Positions 8,829-17,053 of a stretch of 64,000 nt of DNA are shown here, one piece after another; position 1 is the stretch's first letter, and the number at the start of each line of letters is the position of its first letter. The position numbers were made by a program, and so were the translations under genes. Source of the stretch: CAZHFW01 sp964531675 (GTDB taxonomy: Bacteria; Planctomycetota; Phycisphaerae; Phycisphaerales; UBA1924); NCBI GenBank assembly GCA_964531675.1, contig CAZHFW010000004.1, positions 62,001 through 126,000 of the forward strand. The letters are read 5' to 3'. Below the pieces are notes generated by a model. The model made no database searches. It saw only the letters and a list, made by a program, of their open reading frames with translations, and was not told where the DNA came from.

Positions 8829-10637
8829 ATGCGGAATCTGATCGCAGCAGCGGGCCTGGCTTTCTCGATCCACAGCATCGCAGCGTTGCAGGCTGCGGCG
8901 GAAGCGGCCGAGGCCAAGGGGCGGATCGAGTCGGTCACGGTGTATCGCGGGCAGGCCCTGGTCACGCGGCTTGTCGACCTCCCCAAGGGCGAAGGGCTCA
9001 CCGAGCTTGTGGTGACCGACCTGCCGGCGTCGGTGGAGCCCGGGAGCGTGTACGCCGAGGCAGACGCGGGCGTCGAGGTGCGCTCCGTGCAGTTCCGCAC
9101 CCGGCCGGTGGCTCAGGACGTACGCGAGGACGTGCGGAAGATGGAGGGCGAGATCCAGGCGATTCAGGACAACCTGGCCTCAATCAACGCGGCAGCCCAG
9201 CGCCTGGCCGATCAGAAGAACTACCTGAGTCAGATGCAAGCCTTCGTCGCGCCGACCGCCCAGGCGGAGCTGACCCACGGCGTGCTCAACGCGGAGACCC
9301 TGACCAAGCTCACGGACTACGTCTTCAAGTCGCGCGAGAGCATCGGGGCCCAGGAACAGGCGCTGGAAAAGCAGCGCCGCGAGGCCCAGGCGCAGCTGGA
9401 GCTGAAATCTCGCGAGCGCGACAAGCTTGCGGCGGGCTCGAACCGGACGGTCAATGAGGCGGTGATCTTCCTGAGCCGGGATGCCGGCGCGGGGTTGATC
9501 CGGGTGCGCTACCTGGTCAACGACGCGACGTGGTCGCCTTCGTACAACGCGCGGGCCGATCAGGCGCGCTCGGGCGTGAACCTGGAGTACTACGCGTCGG
9601 TCAGGCAGGTCTCGGGCGAGGACTGGAGCGGCGTGTCCCTCGAGCTCTCGACCGCGACCCCCGCGCTGGCGGCCCGCGGCCCCGAACTTGCCGCGCTCAC
9701 GGTGGGGCTGAGCACTGATCTGCAGGATCGGGCCGACGTCAGCGGGTACGCCAAGCTCAAGGAGGAACTCGGCAAGCAGAGGGCGGAGCTTGGAAACCGG
9801 CGCAACCTCTCGTCGGCCAATGTCCCGGCCATGTCGGCGCGGGAAGCGGGACAGAAGGCGGTCCCGGATTCCTTCGACGCGGGGCTCAACGCGATCGCGG
9901 GCAAGGACCAGGTCCTCGACATGATGGCGGGACGCCGGATGCGCGTGCCCAGCGCAACGCCGCGTGAGGAAGGGCTGAGCGTGACGTATCGCCTGGATGG
10001 CAAGTCGAGCATTCCTTCGCGGCAGGACGATCAGCTCGTGCAGATCGCGACGGTGCCCATGAAGGCGAACTTTGAGAAGATCGCGACGCCCGTGCTCACG
10101 GAGTACGTGTACGAGCAGGCCAACGTCGCCAACGACGGCGGGCGCGTGCTCCTGGCGGGGCCGGTCTCGGCGTATGTCGGCGGCGCGTTCGTGGGCTCGG
10201 GAACGATTCCCACAGTGGTCGCGGGCGAGTCGTTCATCATCGGCTTCGGGATCGACAGTTCGCTCCGCGCCGAACGCGAGCTTCTGGCCCGGACCGAGTC
10301 CATCCAGGGCGGCAACAAGGTCGTGGAGATCGCATACCGCCTGAGCGTCTCCAACTTCGGGGACAAGCCCGCGCACGTGAAGGTCATGGACAGGCTGCCC
10401 AGCTCGAACGACGCCCAGCTCAAGGTGACCTTGATCCCCGCGAGCGATTACCCGGTGGAGGAGCTGACCCGCGGCGGCACATCGGAGCGGAAGTCGGGAA
10501 TCCTTCGGTGGGACCTGCCGGTCCAGGCCCAGGCCTTCGGGGAAAAGGCCGGGAAGCTCGATTACCGGTTCCGCATGGAGTACGACAAGCAGCTCACGGT
10601 CGTGGGGCAAGGCGATGCCCAGGTCACGATGCGCTGA
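8829..10637 (+). CDS. MuiA-like protein (DUF4140/DUF4139), secreted
   Basis: A 602-residue exported protein with a short N-terminal hydrophobic segment (about 3-22), followed by GRIESVTVYRGQALVTR, which matches the DUF4140 N-terminal domain of the mucoidy inhibitor MuiA family. Residues about 105-195 are Gln/Glu/Lys/Ala-rich and probably a coiled coil. From about 215, VRYLVNDATWSPSYNARAD and EYYASVRQVSGEDWS match the DUF4139 domain, which extends to the C-terminus. The molecular role of the family is unknown; the name comes from an effect on mucoidy. The gene is divergent from the RNase Z-like gene and probably ends at the terminator at 10667. Confidence 0.8.
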   Translation: MRNLIAAAGLAFSIHSIAALQAAAEAAEAKGRIESVTVYRGQALVTRLVDLPKGEGLTELVVTDLPASVEPGSVYAEADAGVEVRSVQFRTRPVAQDVREDVRKMEGEIQAIQDNLASINAAAQRLADQKNYLSQMQAFVAPTAQAELTHGVLNAETLTKLTDYVFKSRESIGAQEQALEKQRREAQAQLELKSRERDKLAAGSNRTVNEAVIFLSRDAGAGLIRVRYLVNDATWSPSYNARADQARSGVNLEYYASVRQVSGEDWSGVSLELSTATPALAARGPELAALTVGLSTDLQDRADVSGYAKLKEELGKQRAELGNRRNLSSANVPAMSAREAGQKAVPDSFDAGLNAIAGKDQVLDMMAGRRMRVPSATPREEGLSVTYRLDGKSSIPSRQDDQLVQIATVPMKANFEKIATPVLTEYVYEQANVANDGGRVLLAGPVSAYVGGAFVGSGTIPTVVAGESFIIGFGIDSSLRAERELLARTESIQGGNKVVEIAYRLSVSNFGDKPAHVKVMDRLPSSNDAQLKVTLIPASDYPVEELTRGGTSERKSGILRWDLPVQAQAFGEKAGKLDYRFRMEYDKQLTVVGQGDAQVTMR

Positions 10638-10666
10638 ATCGGGTGGTGGAGATACGGAATCAAGGG

Positions 10667-10695
10667 CGCCCGGGCGTGGAGTCCGGGCGTTTCCT
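10667..10695 (+). terminator. Rho-independent terminator after the MuiA-like gene
   Basis: Stem CGCCCGG (10667-10673) with CCGGGCG (10683-10689) is followed by TTTCCT. It lies 30 bases after the MuiA-like stop and just before the GTG start of the next gene. Confidence 0.55.
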
Positions 10696-10706
10696 ATTCT
10701 GGGTGC

Positions 10707-11492
10707 GTGAGCGACGAACCGACAACGACCAAACCAGGGCAAACCGGCGACAAGCCTGTGGATGAGAACGTTCCCACGCTTGAGGATTTCAAGCAGCTGG
10801 GAGCGGCGGGCTTCCTGGCGCTGGCGTGGGCCTTTGTGCCGGCGCTGGGTTCGATCTTCCTGTTCTGGTACATGAACTCGATCGGGGCGTACCTGCGTGG
10901 GCACGAGTCGCAAGGGCTCGTGATCTATGTGGTGTCGTTCGCGGTGCTCGCGGGCTGCGGGCTCATGCCGACCTACGCGTCGGCGATTCTGGGTGGATGG
11001 GCCTTCGGGTTCGCGCATGGTTATCCGGCGGCGCTGGTCGGATTCCTGGCGGCGTCGTTGATCGGGCGGGCGATCGCCAAGCCCACCGCCAAGGACCGCG
11101 TCGAGCAGTTGATCGCGCAGAAGCCCAAGTGGAAGGCGGTGCGCGATGCGCTGATCGGCGGCTCGCCGCTGCGGACGTTTGCGATCGTCACGATGCTGCG
11201 TTTGCCTCCGAACTCGCCCTTTGCGATCACGAACTTCGTGCTCTCGGCGACGCGCGTGCCTCTGCTGACGTACGTCCTCGGGACGCTGATCGGGATGGCG
11301 CCGCGCACGGGCCTGGTGCTCTACGTCGCGAGCACGCTGCAGAACAAGATGGCCTCAGAAGCGGCCAAGACGCGCCCGGACTGGCTCCTGGAGATCGGCA
11401 TCGGCCTGACGATCGTCGTGCTGATCGCGCTGTGGTTCATCGGCGACAAGGCGATCCGGAAGCTCACGACGGGGAATCAGGCGGCGGGGTGA
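10707..11492 (+). CDS. VTT-domain (TVP38/TMEM64, DedA-like) membrane protein
   Basis: A 261-residue integral membrane protein starting at GTG 10707. It has about six hydrophobic segments (roughly 33-52, 68-90, 95-118, 150-180, 190-215 and 226-250). The central part contains LMPTYASAILGGWAFGF and TMLRLPPNSPFAITNFVLS, whose Gly/Pro-rich re-entrant pattern and downstream Arg are typical of the VTT (SNARE-associated / DedA-like) family. These proteins are implicated in phospholipid scrambling or undecaprenyl-phosphate recycling; the exact substrate here is unknown. Its 3' end overlaps the convergent zinc-ribbon gene by 16 bases. Confidence 0.75.
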   Translation: MSDEPTTTKPGQTGDKPVDENVPTLEDFKQLGAAGFLALAWAFVPALGSIFLFWYMNSIGAYLRGHESQGLVIYVVSFAVLAGCGLMPTYASAILGGWAFGFAHGYPAALVGFLAASLIGRAIAKPTAKDRVEQLIAQKPKWKAVRDALIGGSPLRTFAIVTMLRLPPNSPFAITNFVLSATRVPLLTYVLGTLIGMAPRTGLVLYVASTLQNKMASEAAKTRPDWLLEIGIGLTIVVLIALWFIGDKAIRKLTTGNQAAG

Positions 11493-12241
11493 TCGGGCGG
11501 GGGCTCGCCATACCCGTGCGCGGAGGAACTCTGAACCCGGAAGCGAGGCAGATCGGTTGCCCGGCCGCATTCGGGGCAGATGCGCCGACCCGAGTCGTCC
11601 GGTCGGATGTCGGCAAGGTCATAGCTGCAACCCGTGCAGACGTCACCGTGTGATCTGCGGATCGCGCTGAGAACCAAGACCCCCAAGATGCGGGTCAGGA
11701 TCCAGGTCGTCGAGCCGAGCAGTGAGACGATGAGCACACCCAGGACGCCAGTTCGAATCCAGCCGCCGATCAGGGGCGTTTTCTCGTGCCAGAAGTTCTG
11801 CGTTGCGAGCGTTGCGGCCTGCTGCTCGGTGAGGAGGCCATCGCGAAGGAGCGCACGGACCGCCTGCTCGCGATGCTCGTCAATGATCTGGTTGTTTCCC
11901 CAGACAGTGATCGTCATCCCGGTGTCGATGCAGGACTCCAGTTTGATCTCGCACTCCCGGCTGAGTGGGTGGATGGGTCCGTCGACCCAACGCTCGCGAT
12001 TGAAGAGAACGACGGTCTGGCCCGGTGGTGCAGCTTGGGTAGCGAGTGGCGACATCGGCGTCGCGGTCAGCGAGGTCTGCACGGAGTCCTTGGAAATGAC
12101 GGCCTCGAGGTAGTCGGTGGATACGGCTTTCGTCTTGGCAGCCGTTCCGAGATCAAGGATGATCAGCGCCAGCGAGCAGGCTGCGATCCATGCGGCGCGG
12201 GGGATGCTCCGGGCTGGCTTGGACGCGTGCGGCGTGCCCAT
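11477..12241 (-). CDS. Membrane protein with C-terminal zinc ribbon
   Basis: Unrecognised as a named family. The 254-residue protein has a transmembrane segment at about 16-35, an extracytoplasmic domain at about 36-158, a second hydrophobic stretch at about 160-195, and a cytoplasmic tail with two CxxC pairs (Cys202/205 in VCTGCSYDL and Cys222/225 in ICPECGRAT). That CxxC...CPECG tail is a zinc-ribbon arrangement I recall from many planctomycete membrane proteins of unknown function. The ATG at 12241 is favoured by a TAGGAG upstream. It follows tadA by 23 bases and is probably in the tatC-tadA operon. The 3' end overlaps the opposing VTT gene. Confidence 0.65.
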   Translation of the reverse strand: MGTPHASKPARSIPRAAWIAACSLALIILDLGTAAKTKAVSTDYLEAVISKDSVQTSLTATPMSPLATQAAPPGQTVVLFNRERWVDGPIHPLSRECEIKLESCIDTGMTITVWGNNQIIDEHREQAVRALLRDGLLTEQQAATLATQNFWHEKTPLIGGWIRTGVLGVLIVSLLGSTTWILTRILGVLVLSAIRRSHGDVCTGCSYDLADIRPDDSGRRICPECGRATDLPRFRVQSSSAHGYGEPPPDHPAA

Positions 12242-12264
12242 TCGGACTCCTACGCGTGCGGCGT

Positions 12265-12771
12265 TCACTGGTTTGGTCTGGACCGCAAGGCTCTGAAGAA
12301 CGTCCGCAGCTTCTCGGCTGCGGGCTCGGCGAGCACGCCCGCGATGACTTCGGGGCGGTGGTTCAGGCGTTGATCGTTCAGCAGATTGAAGAGTGTGCGG
12401 ACCGCGCCCGCCTTGGGGTCGTCGGTGCCGTAGAGCACGCGGGCGACGCGGGCGTTGACGATCAGGCCGGCGCACATGGGGCAGGGCTCGAGCGTGACCG
12501 CGAGCGAGCAGTTTTCCAGACGCCAATCGCCGATGGCTTTGGAAGCCGCGAGGATGGCCTTGAACTCCGCGTGGGCGCTGGGATCGGCGTCGCGCTCGCG
12601 GGTGTTGAAGCCTTCGCCCAGGATGGTGGGGGCGTCGTTCTCGACGCGGTACACGACGGCGCCCACCGGCACTTCACCGAGTGCCGCGGCCTGATCGGCC
12701 AGCTCCAGCGCGCGGGTCATCATGGCCAGGTCGGCGGGCGCAGCTTCGGGTGATGGGCGTGGGCTGGCCAT
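12265..12771 (-). CDS. tadA: tRNA-specific adenosine deaminase TadA
   Basis: Zinc deaminase that converts A34 to inosine in tRNA-Arg(ACG), allowing wobble decoding. The 168-residue protein has the deaminase motifs His67-Ala-Glu69 (catalytic Glu, zinc His) and PCPMC with zinc ligands Cys97 and Cys100. The stretch ARVLYGTDDPKAGA supports TadA over other cytidine/deoxycytidylate deaminases. Length is typical. It lies seven bases downstream of the tatC stop and probably shares its transcript. Confidence 0.92.
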   Translation of the reverse strand: MASPRPSPEAAPADLAMMTRALELADQAAALGEVPVGAVVYRVENDAPTILGEGFNTRERDADPSAHAEFKAILAASKAIGDWRLENCSLAVTLEPCPMCAGLIVNARVARVLYGTDDPKAGAVRTLFNLLNDQRLNHRPEVIAGVLAEPAAEKLRTFFRALRSRPNQ

Positions 12772-12778
12772 CGGCAGC

Positions 12779-13891
12779 TCAGGTCGGGCCCGGCGTGTTG
12801 TCGTCTTCGCCCTGGCCCTTCTTCAGCAGCCCGGCGCTGGCGAGGGTGTTGGGGACCAGCTCGCGGACTTTCTTGGTGAGGTTGGATTCTTCGCGGTAGA
12901 AGGATCCATCACCGCGACCGGGGGGCGCGGGGGTGTCGTCGTCTTCGTCCTTGGGCTTGCCCTTGCGGCCGTAGGCCACGCGTTCGGGCGTGACGATGAC
13001 CGCGAGCACGCCCCCGAGCTCGTAGAGGGCGTACATCGGGATGGACATGAGGAGCATGGAGATGGGGTCGGCGGGCGTGAGGACGGCGCTGACGACGCAG
13101 ATGGCCATGATCGCGTGGCGGCGGTAGGTGCGCATGAAGTCGCGCGTGATGATGCCGGCCCAGCCCAGGAGCATGACGACGATGGGCGTCTGGAATGCTG
13201 CGGCGAACGCGAGGCAGAGATCCAGGAACAGGTCGCTCCATTCGGCGACGCGGTACTGCTGGGTGATGGCGGCGCCCTTGCCAAGCTCGGAGCGGAGGAT
13301 CTGATTCCCCACGACGGTGGAGATCTCGTGCGTGGTCGCGTTGATCCAGATCTGACCTTCGACGGGCGTGGGCGGGTCGCCTTGCAGGACAGGGAAGGTG
13401 GGAATGACCATTCCCTCGGGGATCTGCGCGACGTTGGGGCGCTGCGTGCCGATTGATGTGCCGAAGTCGACGAAATAGGCCAGGATGACCGGGAGGATGA
13501 CGAAGTACATGAAGGCGACGCCCACCACGCTGAGCACGCCGCTGAAGGGGAGCAGCAGGTAGACGAAGCGGCGCTCGTGCTGGTAGAGGCCCGGCGCGAT
13601 GAACTTCCAGAGCTGGTAGAGGATCCACGGCGCGCCGAGGATGAGGCCGACGATGAGCGCGATGTGGAAGTAGGTGAGGAAGGTCTCCAGGACGCTGGTC
13701 TGCTGGAGGGTTGCGGGCAGGCCCGCGTCGCGCAGCGCGGACTGCACGGGCTTGATGAGCAGGCCCAGAAGGGTGTCACCCAGGGCCAGCGAGATGAGCA
13801 TGATGGGCGCGACGCCGATCAACGCCAGGGCGAGCCTGCGGCGCAGGTCATCCAGGTGTTCGCCGAGCGACATGACGGGTCCGCCGGACAT
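12779..13891 (-). CDS. tatC: Sec-independent protein translocase TatC
   Basis: Core receptor of the twin-arginine translocase in the inner membrane. The N-terminus has the conserved LGEHLDDLRRRL (about 9-20), followed by six hydrophobic helices in the TatC pattern. At 370 residues it is over 100 longer than E. coli TatC (258). About 65-70 extra residues, including GEGQ-free polar sequence around PTPVEGQIWINATTHE, sit in the periplasmic loop between helices 3 and 4, and a charged tail of about 70 residues (KGKPKDEDDD) follows helix 6. Neither tatA nor tatB is in the window. It is the first gene of a likely tatC-tadA-zinc-ribbon operon. A Tat-like signal occurs on the seven-heme cytochrome at 28327-29541. 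Confidence 0.93.
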   Translation of the reverse strand: MSGGPVMSLGEHLDDLRRRLALALIGVAPIMLISLALGDTLLGLLIKPVQSALRDAGLPATLQQTSVLETFLTYFHIALIVGLILGAPWILYQLWKFIAPGLYQHERRFVYLLLPFSGVLSVVGVAFMYFVILPVILAYFVDFGTSIGTQRPNVAQIPEGMVIPTFPVLQGDPPTPVEGQIWINATTHEISTVVGNQILRSELGKGAAITQQYRVAEWSDLFLDLCLAFAAAFQTPIVVMLLGWAGIITRDFMRTYRRHAIMAICVVSAVLTPADPISMLLMSIPMYALYELGGVLAVIVTPERVAYGRKGKPKDEDDDTPAPPGRGDGSFYREESNLTKKVRELVPNTLASAGLLKKGQGEDDNTPGPT

Positions 13892-13940
13892 TGGCGGGTG
13901 AAAGATAGGGGGGGCGTGCCGGAGGAGGTATGCGTCCGGC

Positions 13941-13977
13941 TGGACATTGTTCGGAGAACGATATTATCGGACCGAAC
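13941..13977 (+). promoter_or_regulatory. Candidate promoter/operator with nested dyads upstream of the sigma-factor gene
   Basis: TGGACA (13941-13946, five of six to -35) and TATTAT (13962-13967, five of six to -10) are separated by 15 bases, which is short. Overlapping them are two nearly concentric dyads: GTTCGG (13949-13954) with CCGAAC (13972-13977), and CGATA-T-TATCG (13959-13969). The gap is shared with the divergent tatC promoter, so a bound regulator could affect both. Confidence 0.45.
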
Positions 13978-14066
13978 GATCGGGGCCCGGGGCTCGTACT
14001 GGAATCTGACGGCAAGGTCGACGGGGCGCATCCGAAGGATGCAGCAGGACACCGGAGTGCACAGGT

Positions 14067-14750
14067 TTGTCAGGCGACCACAACCACCAGCCCGACGGGG
14101 TTGATCAGCAGCAGCTCATCGCGGCGGCCATTCGCGGCGAGCGCGATGCGCTGCGCACGCTCTGGGAAGACAACCGGCGCTGGGTCGCGGCGGTGGTGAT
14201 CGCCAACAAGCCCGCGTGGGCCGACGTCGAGGACATTCTTCAGGACGTGGCGGCGACCCTCGTGAAGAAGATCGGCACGCTGCGTGATGAGGGGATGTTC
14301 AAGCCCTGGCTTCGCACCGTGGCGGCCAACGCGGCGCGGGTGGCGAGCCGGGATCTTTCGCACCGAAGGCGGTCGATTTCGTTCCCGGGCGCGGGCGATC
14401 AGGGCGATCCGATGGAGCAGCGTGCGGGGGCGATCCCCGACGCGGCGACGGAGCTTTCGGCGCGGGATCAGCGGGTGCATGGGCAGCGGCTGCTCGAGCT
14501 GGCGGCACAACTGACGGATGGATATCGGGAGCCGTTGATCATGCGGTGCGTGCAGGAGATGAGCTACCGGCAGATCGGGGAAGTGCTCGGTCTGCCCGAG
14601 ACGACGATCGAGACGCGGATTGCTCGTGGGAGGCGGATGCTGCGGGAGCTGGCGCTGGGGCGCGGGCTTTCGGACCGGGAAGGTCCCGGGTCCGGGAAAG
14701 AGGCCCGGGAGGATGCGCGGGACAAGCCCCGGGCTTTGTCGGTGCTTTGA
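14067..14750 (+). CDS. ECF-type RNA polymerase sigma factor
   Basis: A 227-residue sigma-70-family factor with only regions 2 and 4. Region 2 (about 16-100) includes VEDILQDVAATLVKKI and GMFKPWLRTVAANAARVASRD. Region 4 (about 145-205) includes GYREPLIMRCVQEMSYRQIG followed by EVLGLPETTIETRIARGRRM. It would direct RNA polymerase to a small regulon. Translation probably starts at TTG 14067, with GGAG nine bases upstream; no ATG or GTG is available in frame nearby. The C-terminal 25 residues are a low-complexity charged tail. A membrane-anchored partner gene follows after 66 bases, as expected for an anti-sigma pair. The ECF group cannot be assigned by eye. Confidence 0.85.
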   Translation: MSGDHNHQPDGVDQQQLIAAAIRGERDALRTLWEDNRRWVAAVVIANKPAWADVEDILQDVAATLVKKIGTLRDEGMFKPWLRTVAANAARVASRDLSHRRRSISFPGAGDQGDPMEQRAGAIPDAATELSARDQRVHGQRLLELAAQLTDGYREPLIMRCVQEMSYRQIGEVLGLPETTIETRIARGRRMLRELALGRGLSDREGPGSGKEAREDARDKPRALSVL

Positions 14751-14816
14751 GAAGTGGTGACGGGTCGGGGCGGGGTGCGCATCAGAGTGCAGAGGAAGGA
14801 CTTGCGGAGCGGGCCC

Positions 14817-15506
14817 ATGAGCGAGAGCAACACGCACAACACCGAACAGCGGAGCGACGAGAGGCGCATCGATGCCGACGAGCGGGATCTGTTGATCTCC
14901 CGGGCGGCGGAGGGCTCTCTGGGCGAGCGCGGCTGGGCGAAGCTCGAGACGCTGGCCAAGGCGGACGCGGAGATCTGGCGCGACGTGGCGATGACGCGGC
15001 GCGACATGGCGGCCCTCTCGATGGCAGTGAATGACGAGATCGACTCGGCGATGCACGTGGATGTGCCGGCCGAGGAGCACATGGTCTTCAAGCTCACCCA
15101 GCGCTCGCGCACCGTCGCGACGTGGGCGGGCTGGGCGGCGGCGGCGGTGATCGGCTTGGCCTGGCTTGGCGTGCCCATGGCGGCGCCGACGACGCAGACC
15201 AACGAAGGGCCGCAGACCGCCAACACGGGCGGGATCTTCACGTCCGCAGCGGCGGCGCTGGACGCGTACCTCAAGCGCGGGCAGGCGGATGGAAACGTCG
15301 TGCAGCAGCTTCCCACGAAGCTTCTGCTGGACGCCAAGCCATCGGCGGACGGCAAGGGTTACGACGTGCTTTACGTCCGGCAGATTCTCGAGCGGGCCAC
15401 GGTGCCTGATCTCTACAAGCTCTCGACCGACGAGTGGGGCCAGGCGGTCCACACGGGCGACCGGCTGAATCTCCGCACCGATGATCCGGGCTCCAGCGCG
15501 TATTGA
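14817..15506 (+). CDS. Probable membrane-anchored anti-sigma factor
   Basis: Not a recognised family by motif. The 229-residue protein has a cytoplasmic N-terminal part (about 1-100) containing DADERDLLISRAAEGSLGE, which resembles the helical start of anti-sigma domains, one transmembrane segment at about 101-120 (TWAGWAAAAVIGLAWLGV), and an external C-terminal domain of about 110 residues. Order and topology, next to an ECF sigma gene, suggest it holds the sigma factor inactive at the membrane. The ATG at 14817 has GGAG upstream; a longer frame from 14754 is less likely. Assignment rests on context, not on a recognised zinc-binding anti-sigma motif, which is absent. Confidence 0.55.
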   Translation: MSESNTHNTEQRSDERRIDADERDLLISRAAEGSLGERGWAKLETLAKADAEIWRDVAMTRRDMAALSMAVNDEIDSAMHVDVPAEEHMVFKLTQRSRTVATWAGWAAAAVIGLAWLGVPMAAPTTQTNEGPQTANTGGIFTSAAAALDAYLKRGQADGNVVQQLPTKLLLDAKPSADGKGYDVLYVRQILERATVPDLYKLSTDEWGQAVHTGDRLNLRTDDPGSSAY

Positions 15507-15559
15507 GTGCATCGTCCGGTGCAAAGCGCCGGGCGTGAATCCGACAGAACGATGGTGGG

Positions 15560-15613
15560 TTGACAGCGACAAAGCGGAGTGACAACACGCGGAGGGCCAG
15601 ACCTTGGCCCTCC
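15560..15613 (+). promoter_or_regulatory. TTGACA element and 5' UTR hairpin before the PDZ gene
   Basis: A perfect TTGACA is at 15560-15565, with no good -10 at normal spacing. It is followed by a perfect 9-base-pair hairpin, GGAGGGCCA (15591-15599), loop GACCT, TGGCCCTCC (15605-15613), ending seven bases before the PDZ gene's ribosome-binding site. The hairpin is inside or at the start of the leader and has no T-tract. Confidence 0.4.
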
Positions 15614-15630
15614 CGCAACAGGAGTACACG

Positions 15631-16902
15631 ATGAACGCTTTCTGGAACAAGACGGGCAAGATGATGGTGTGCGGCGCCGCGGCGCTGGTGGTGGCGGCCG
15701 GTGCGTGCGCCCAGTCTGCGCCGACGCCGCCCGCGAGCCCGACCCCGCCGAGCGACAAGGCCGGCGAGGGCTTCGACAAGCCTCTCAAGGCCCGCGTCAA
15801 GGCGTCCAAGAACTCGGGCACCCAGCACTTCACGTACATGCAGAACGACGGCGATCACTCCATGAAGATCGTCGTCAATGGCGACGACGTGAGCGCCGAG
15901 GTTGACGGCAAGGAAGTCCCCGCGGACCGCATCAAGCGCGAGGGCGATTTGATCACCATCCTGGACGAGAAGGGCGAGCCGATCGGCCAGCCCATCGCGG
16001 TGGGTCATGCGGGCGCCGGGCTCGGTCGCGATGGCCAAGCGTTGGTCCTCGAGCACGATGGGCTTGCCAGGATTCAGCGCCTGATGCCGGGCCAGATGGC
16101 CTTTGGCGCCGAGGTCAATCCGCCGCCGGTGATGCTGGGCGTCACGATGTCCGAGGCGGACGAGAACGTGCTCAAGCACCTTGGCATCGAGGGCGGCGCG
16201 ATCCAGATCGACACGGTGCGTGACGGGCTTCCCGCGGCCAAGGCGGGCCTGCAGGCCGATGATCTGATCACGTCCATCAACGGGCAGACCCCCGCGACGC
16301 GCGAGAAGCTCCGCGAGGTGCTGCAAGCCTCCAAGGCTGGCGATGAGCTCAAAGTGAAGGTGATGCGCCGCGGACAGGCGCAGGACCTGACCATCAAGCT
16401 CGAGGCGTACGACGCGACCAAGCTCGGCAACGTGACCGCCACGATTCCGCGCGGCGGCGTGTTCGAGATGGTTCCGGGGCAGGCCTGGAGCTTCAACGGC
16501 CTCGATGAAGACATGAAGGAGCGCCTGAAGGAGGCCCGCGCGTCGATCGAGGAGGCCCTGACGCAGCTCAAGGCCAGCGCCAAGTTCGAGAGCGAGAAGA
16601 TCCGCCAGGAGGTTTCCGACTCCCTGGAGAAGGCGATGCAGAGCCTGGCCCAGGAACAGGAGAAGCTCGCCAAGACCCACGAGAACCTGGCCAAGCGGTA
16701 CAGGCTCCTGACGACGCCGACGCCCTCGGCTCCCGGCGTTCCGGGTGAAGCGCCCAGGGCGCTGGCCCCCGAGTCCGGGATGGTCTTCAGCGTGCCCGGG
16801 TCGCCCGACATGGATCGCCGGATGAAGGCGCTGGAGGAGCAGAACGCCGCCCTCATGAAGAAGCTTGAGGAGCTCTCCAAGAAGCTCGACGACAAGAAGT
16901 GA
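15631..16902 (+). CDS. Secreted PDZ-domain protein with coiled coil
   Basis: A 423-residue exported protein. The signal peptide covers about 1-27 (hydrophobic MMVCGAAALVVAAGA, with a Cys at 26 that could be a cleavage-region or lipobox-like Cys). A Pro-rich linker follows, then a region of unknown fold (50-160), a PDZ domain at about 168-256 (VMLGVTMSEAD, GLPAAKAGLQADDLITSING), and a long charged coiled coil at about 292-357. A short Leu-rich helix repeats at the end (about 400-423). No protease catalytic domain is present, so it is an adaptor or sensor rather than a DegP enzyme. ATG at 15631 follows AGGAG. It lies 124 bases after the anti-sigma-like gene and may be part of its regulon. A strong terminator closes the unit. 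Confidence 0.75.
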   Translation: MNAFWNKTGKMMVCGAAALVVAAGACAQSAPTPPASPTPPSDKAGEGFDKPLKARVKASKNSGTQHFTYMQNDGDHSMKIVVNGDDVSAEVDGKEVPADRIKREGDLITILDEKGEPIGQPIAVGHAGAGLGRDGQALVLEHDGLARIQRLMPGQMAFGAEVNPPPVMLGVTMSEADENVLKHLGIEGGAIQIDTVRDGLPAAKAGLQADDLITSINGQTPATREKLREVLQASKAGDELKVKVMRRGQAQDLTIKLEAYDATKLGNVTATIPRGGVFEMVPGQAWSFNGLDEDMKERLKEARASIEEALTQLKASAKFESEKIRQEVSDSLEKAMQSLAQEQEKLAKTHENLAKRYRLLTTPTPSAPGVPGEAPRALAPESGMVFSVPGSPDMDRRMKALEEQNAALMKKLEELSKKLDDKK

Positions 16903-16952
16903 TCCTCACGATTCGTTCGGCCAGTGCACTCCGGCCGAACGCACTACCCCCC

Positions 16953-16984
16953 AGACCAACCCCCGCGCGGGGGTTGGTCTGCTT
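16953..16984 (+). terminator. Rho-independent terminator after the PDZ gene
   Basis: A perfect 28-base palindrome (16953-16980, arms AGACCAACCCCC and GGGGGTTGGTCT, loop GCGC) is followed by GCTTTTGG. It ends the sigma/anti-sigma/PDZ region. Confidence 0.85.
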
Positions 16985-17053
16985 TTGGAGCCTGTGCTTG
17001 GCGGGTTTCGGGCCCGGGCTGGTTTGTGTCGGCGGCGGCCCCAAGAATGGGCC

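Noticed and set aside
9180..11018. 612-residue minus-strand open frame
   Set aside because: Antisense to the MuiA-like and VTT genes; its composition (Arg/His/Pro/Gly-rich) is typical of a GC-rich shadow.
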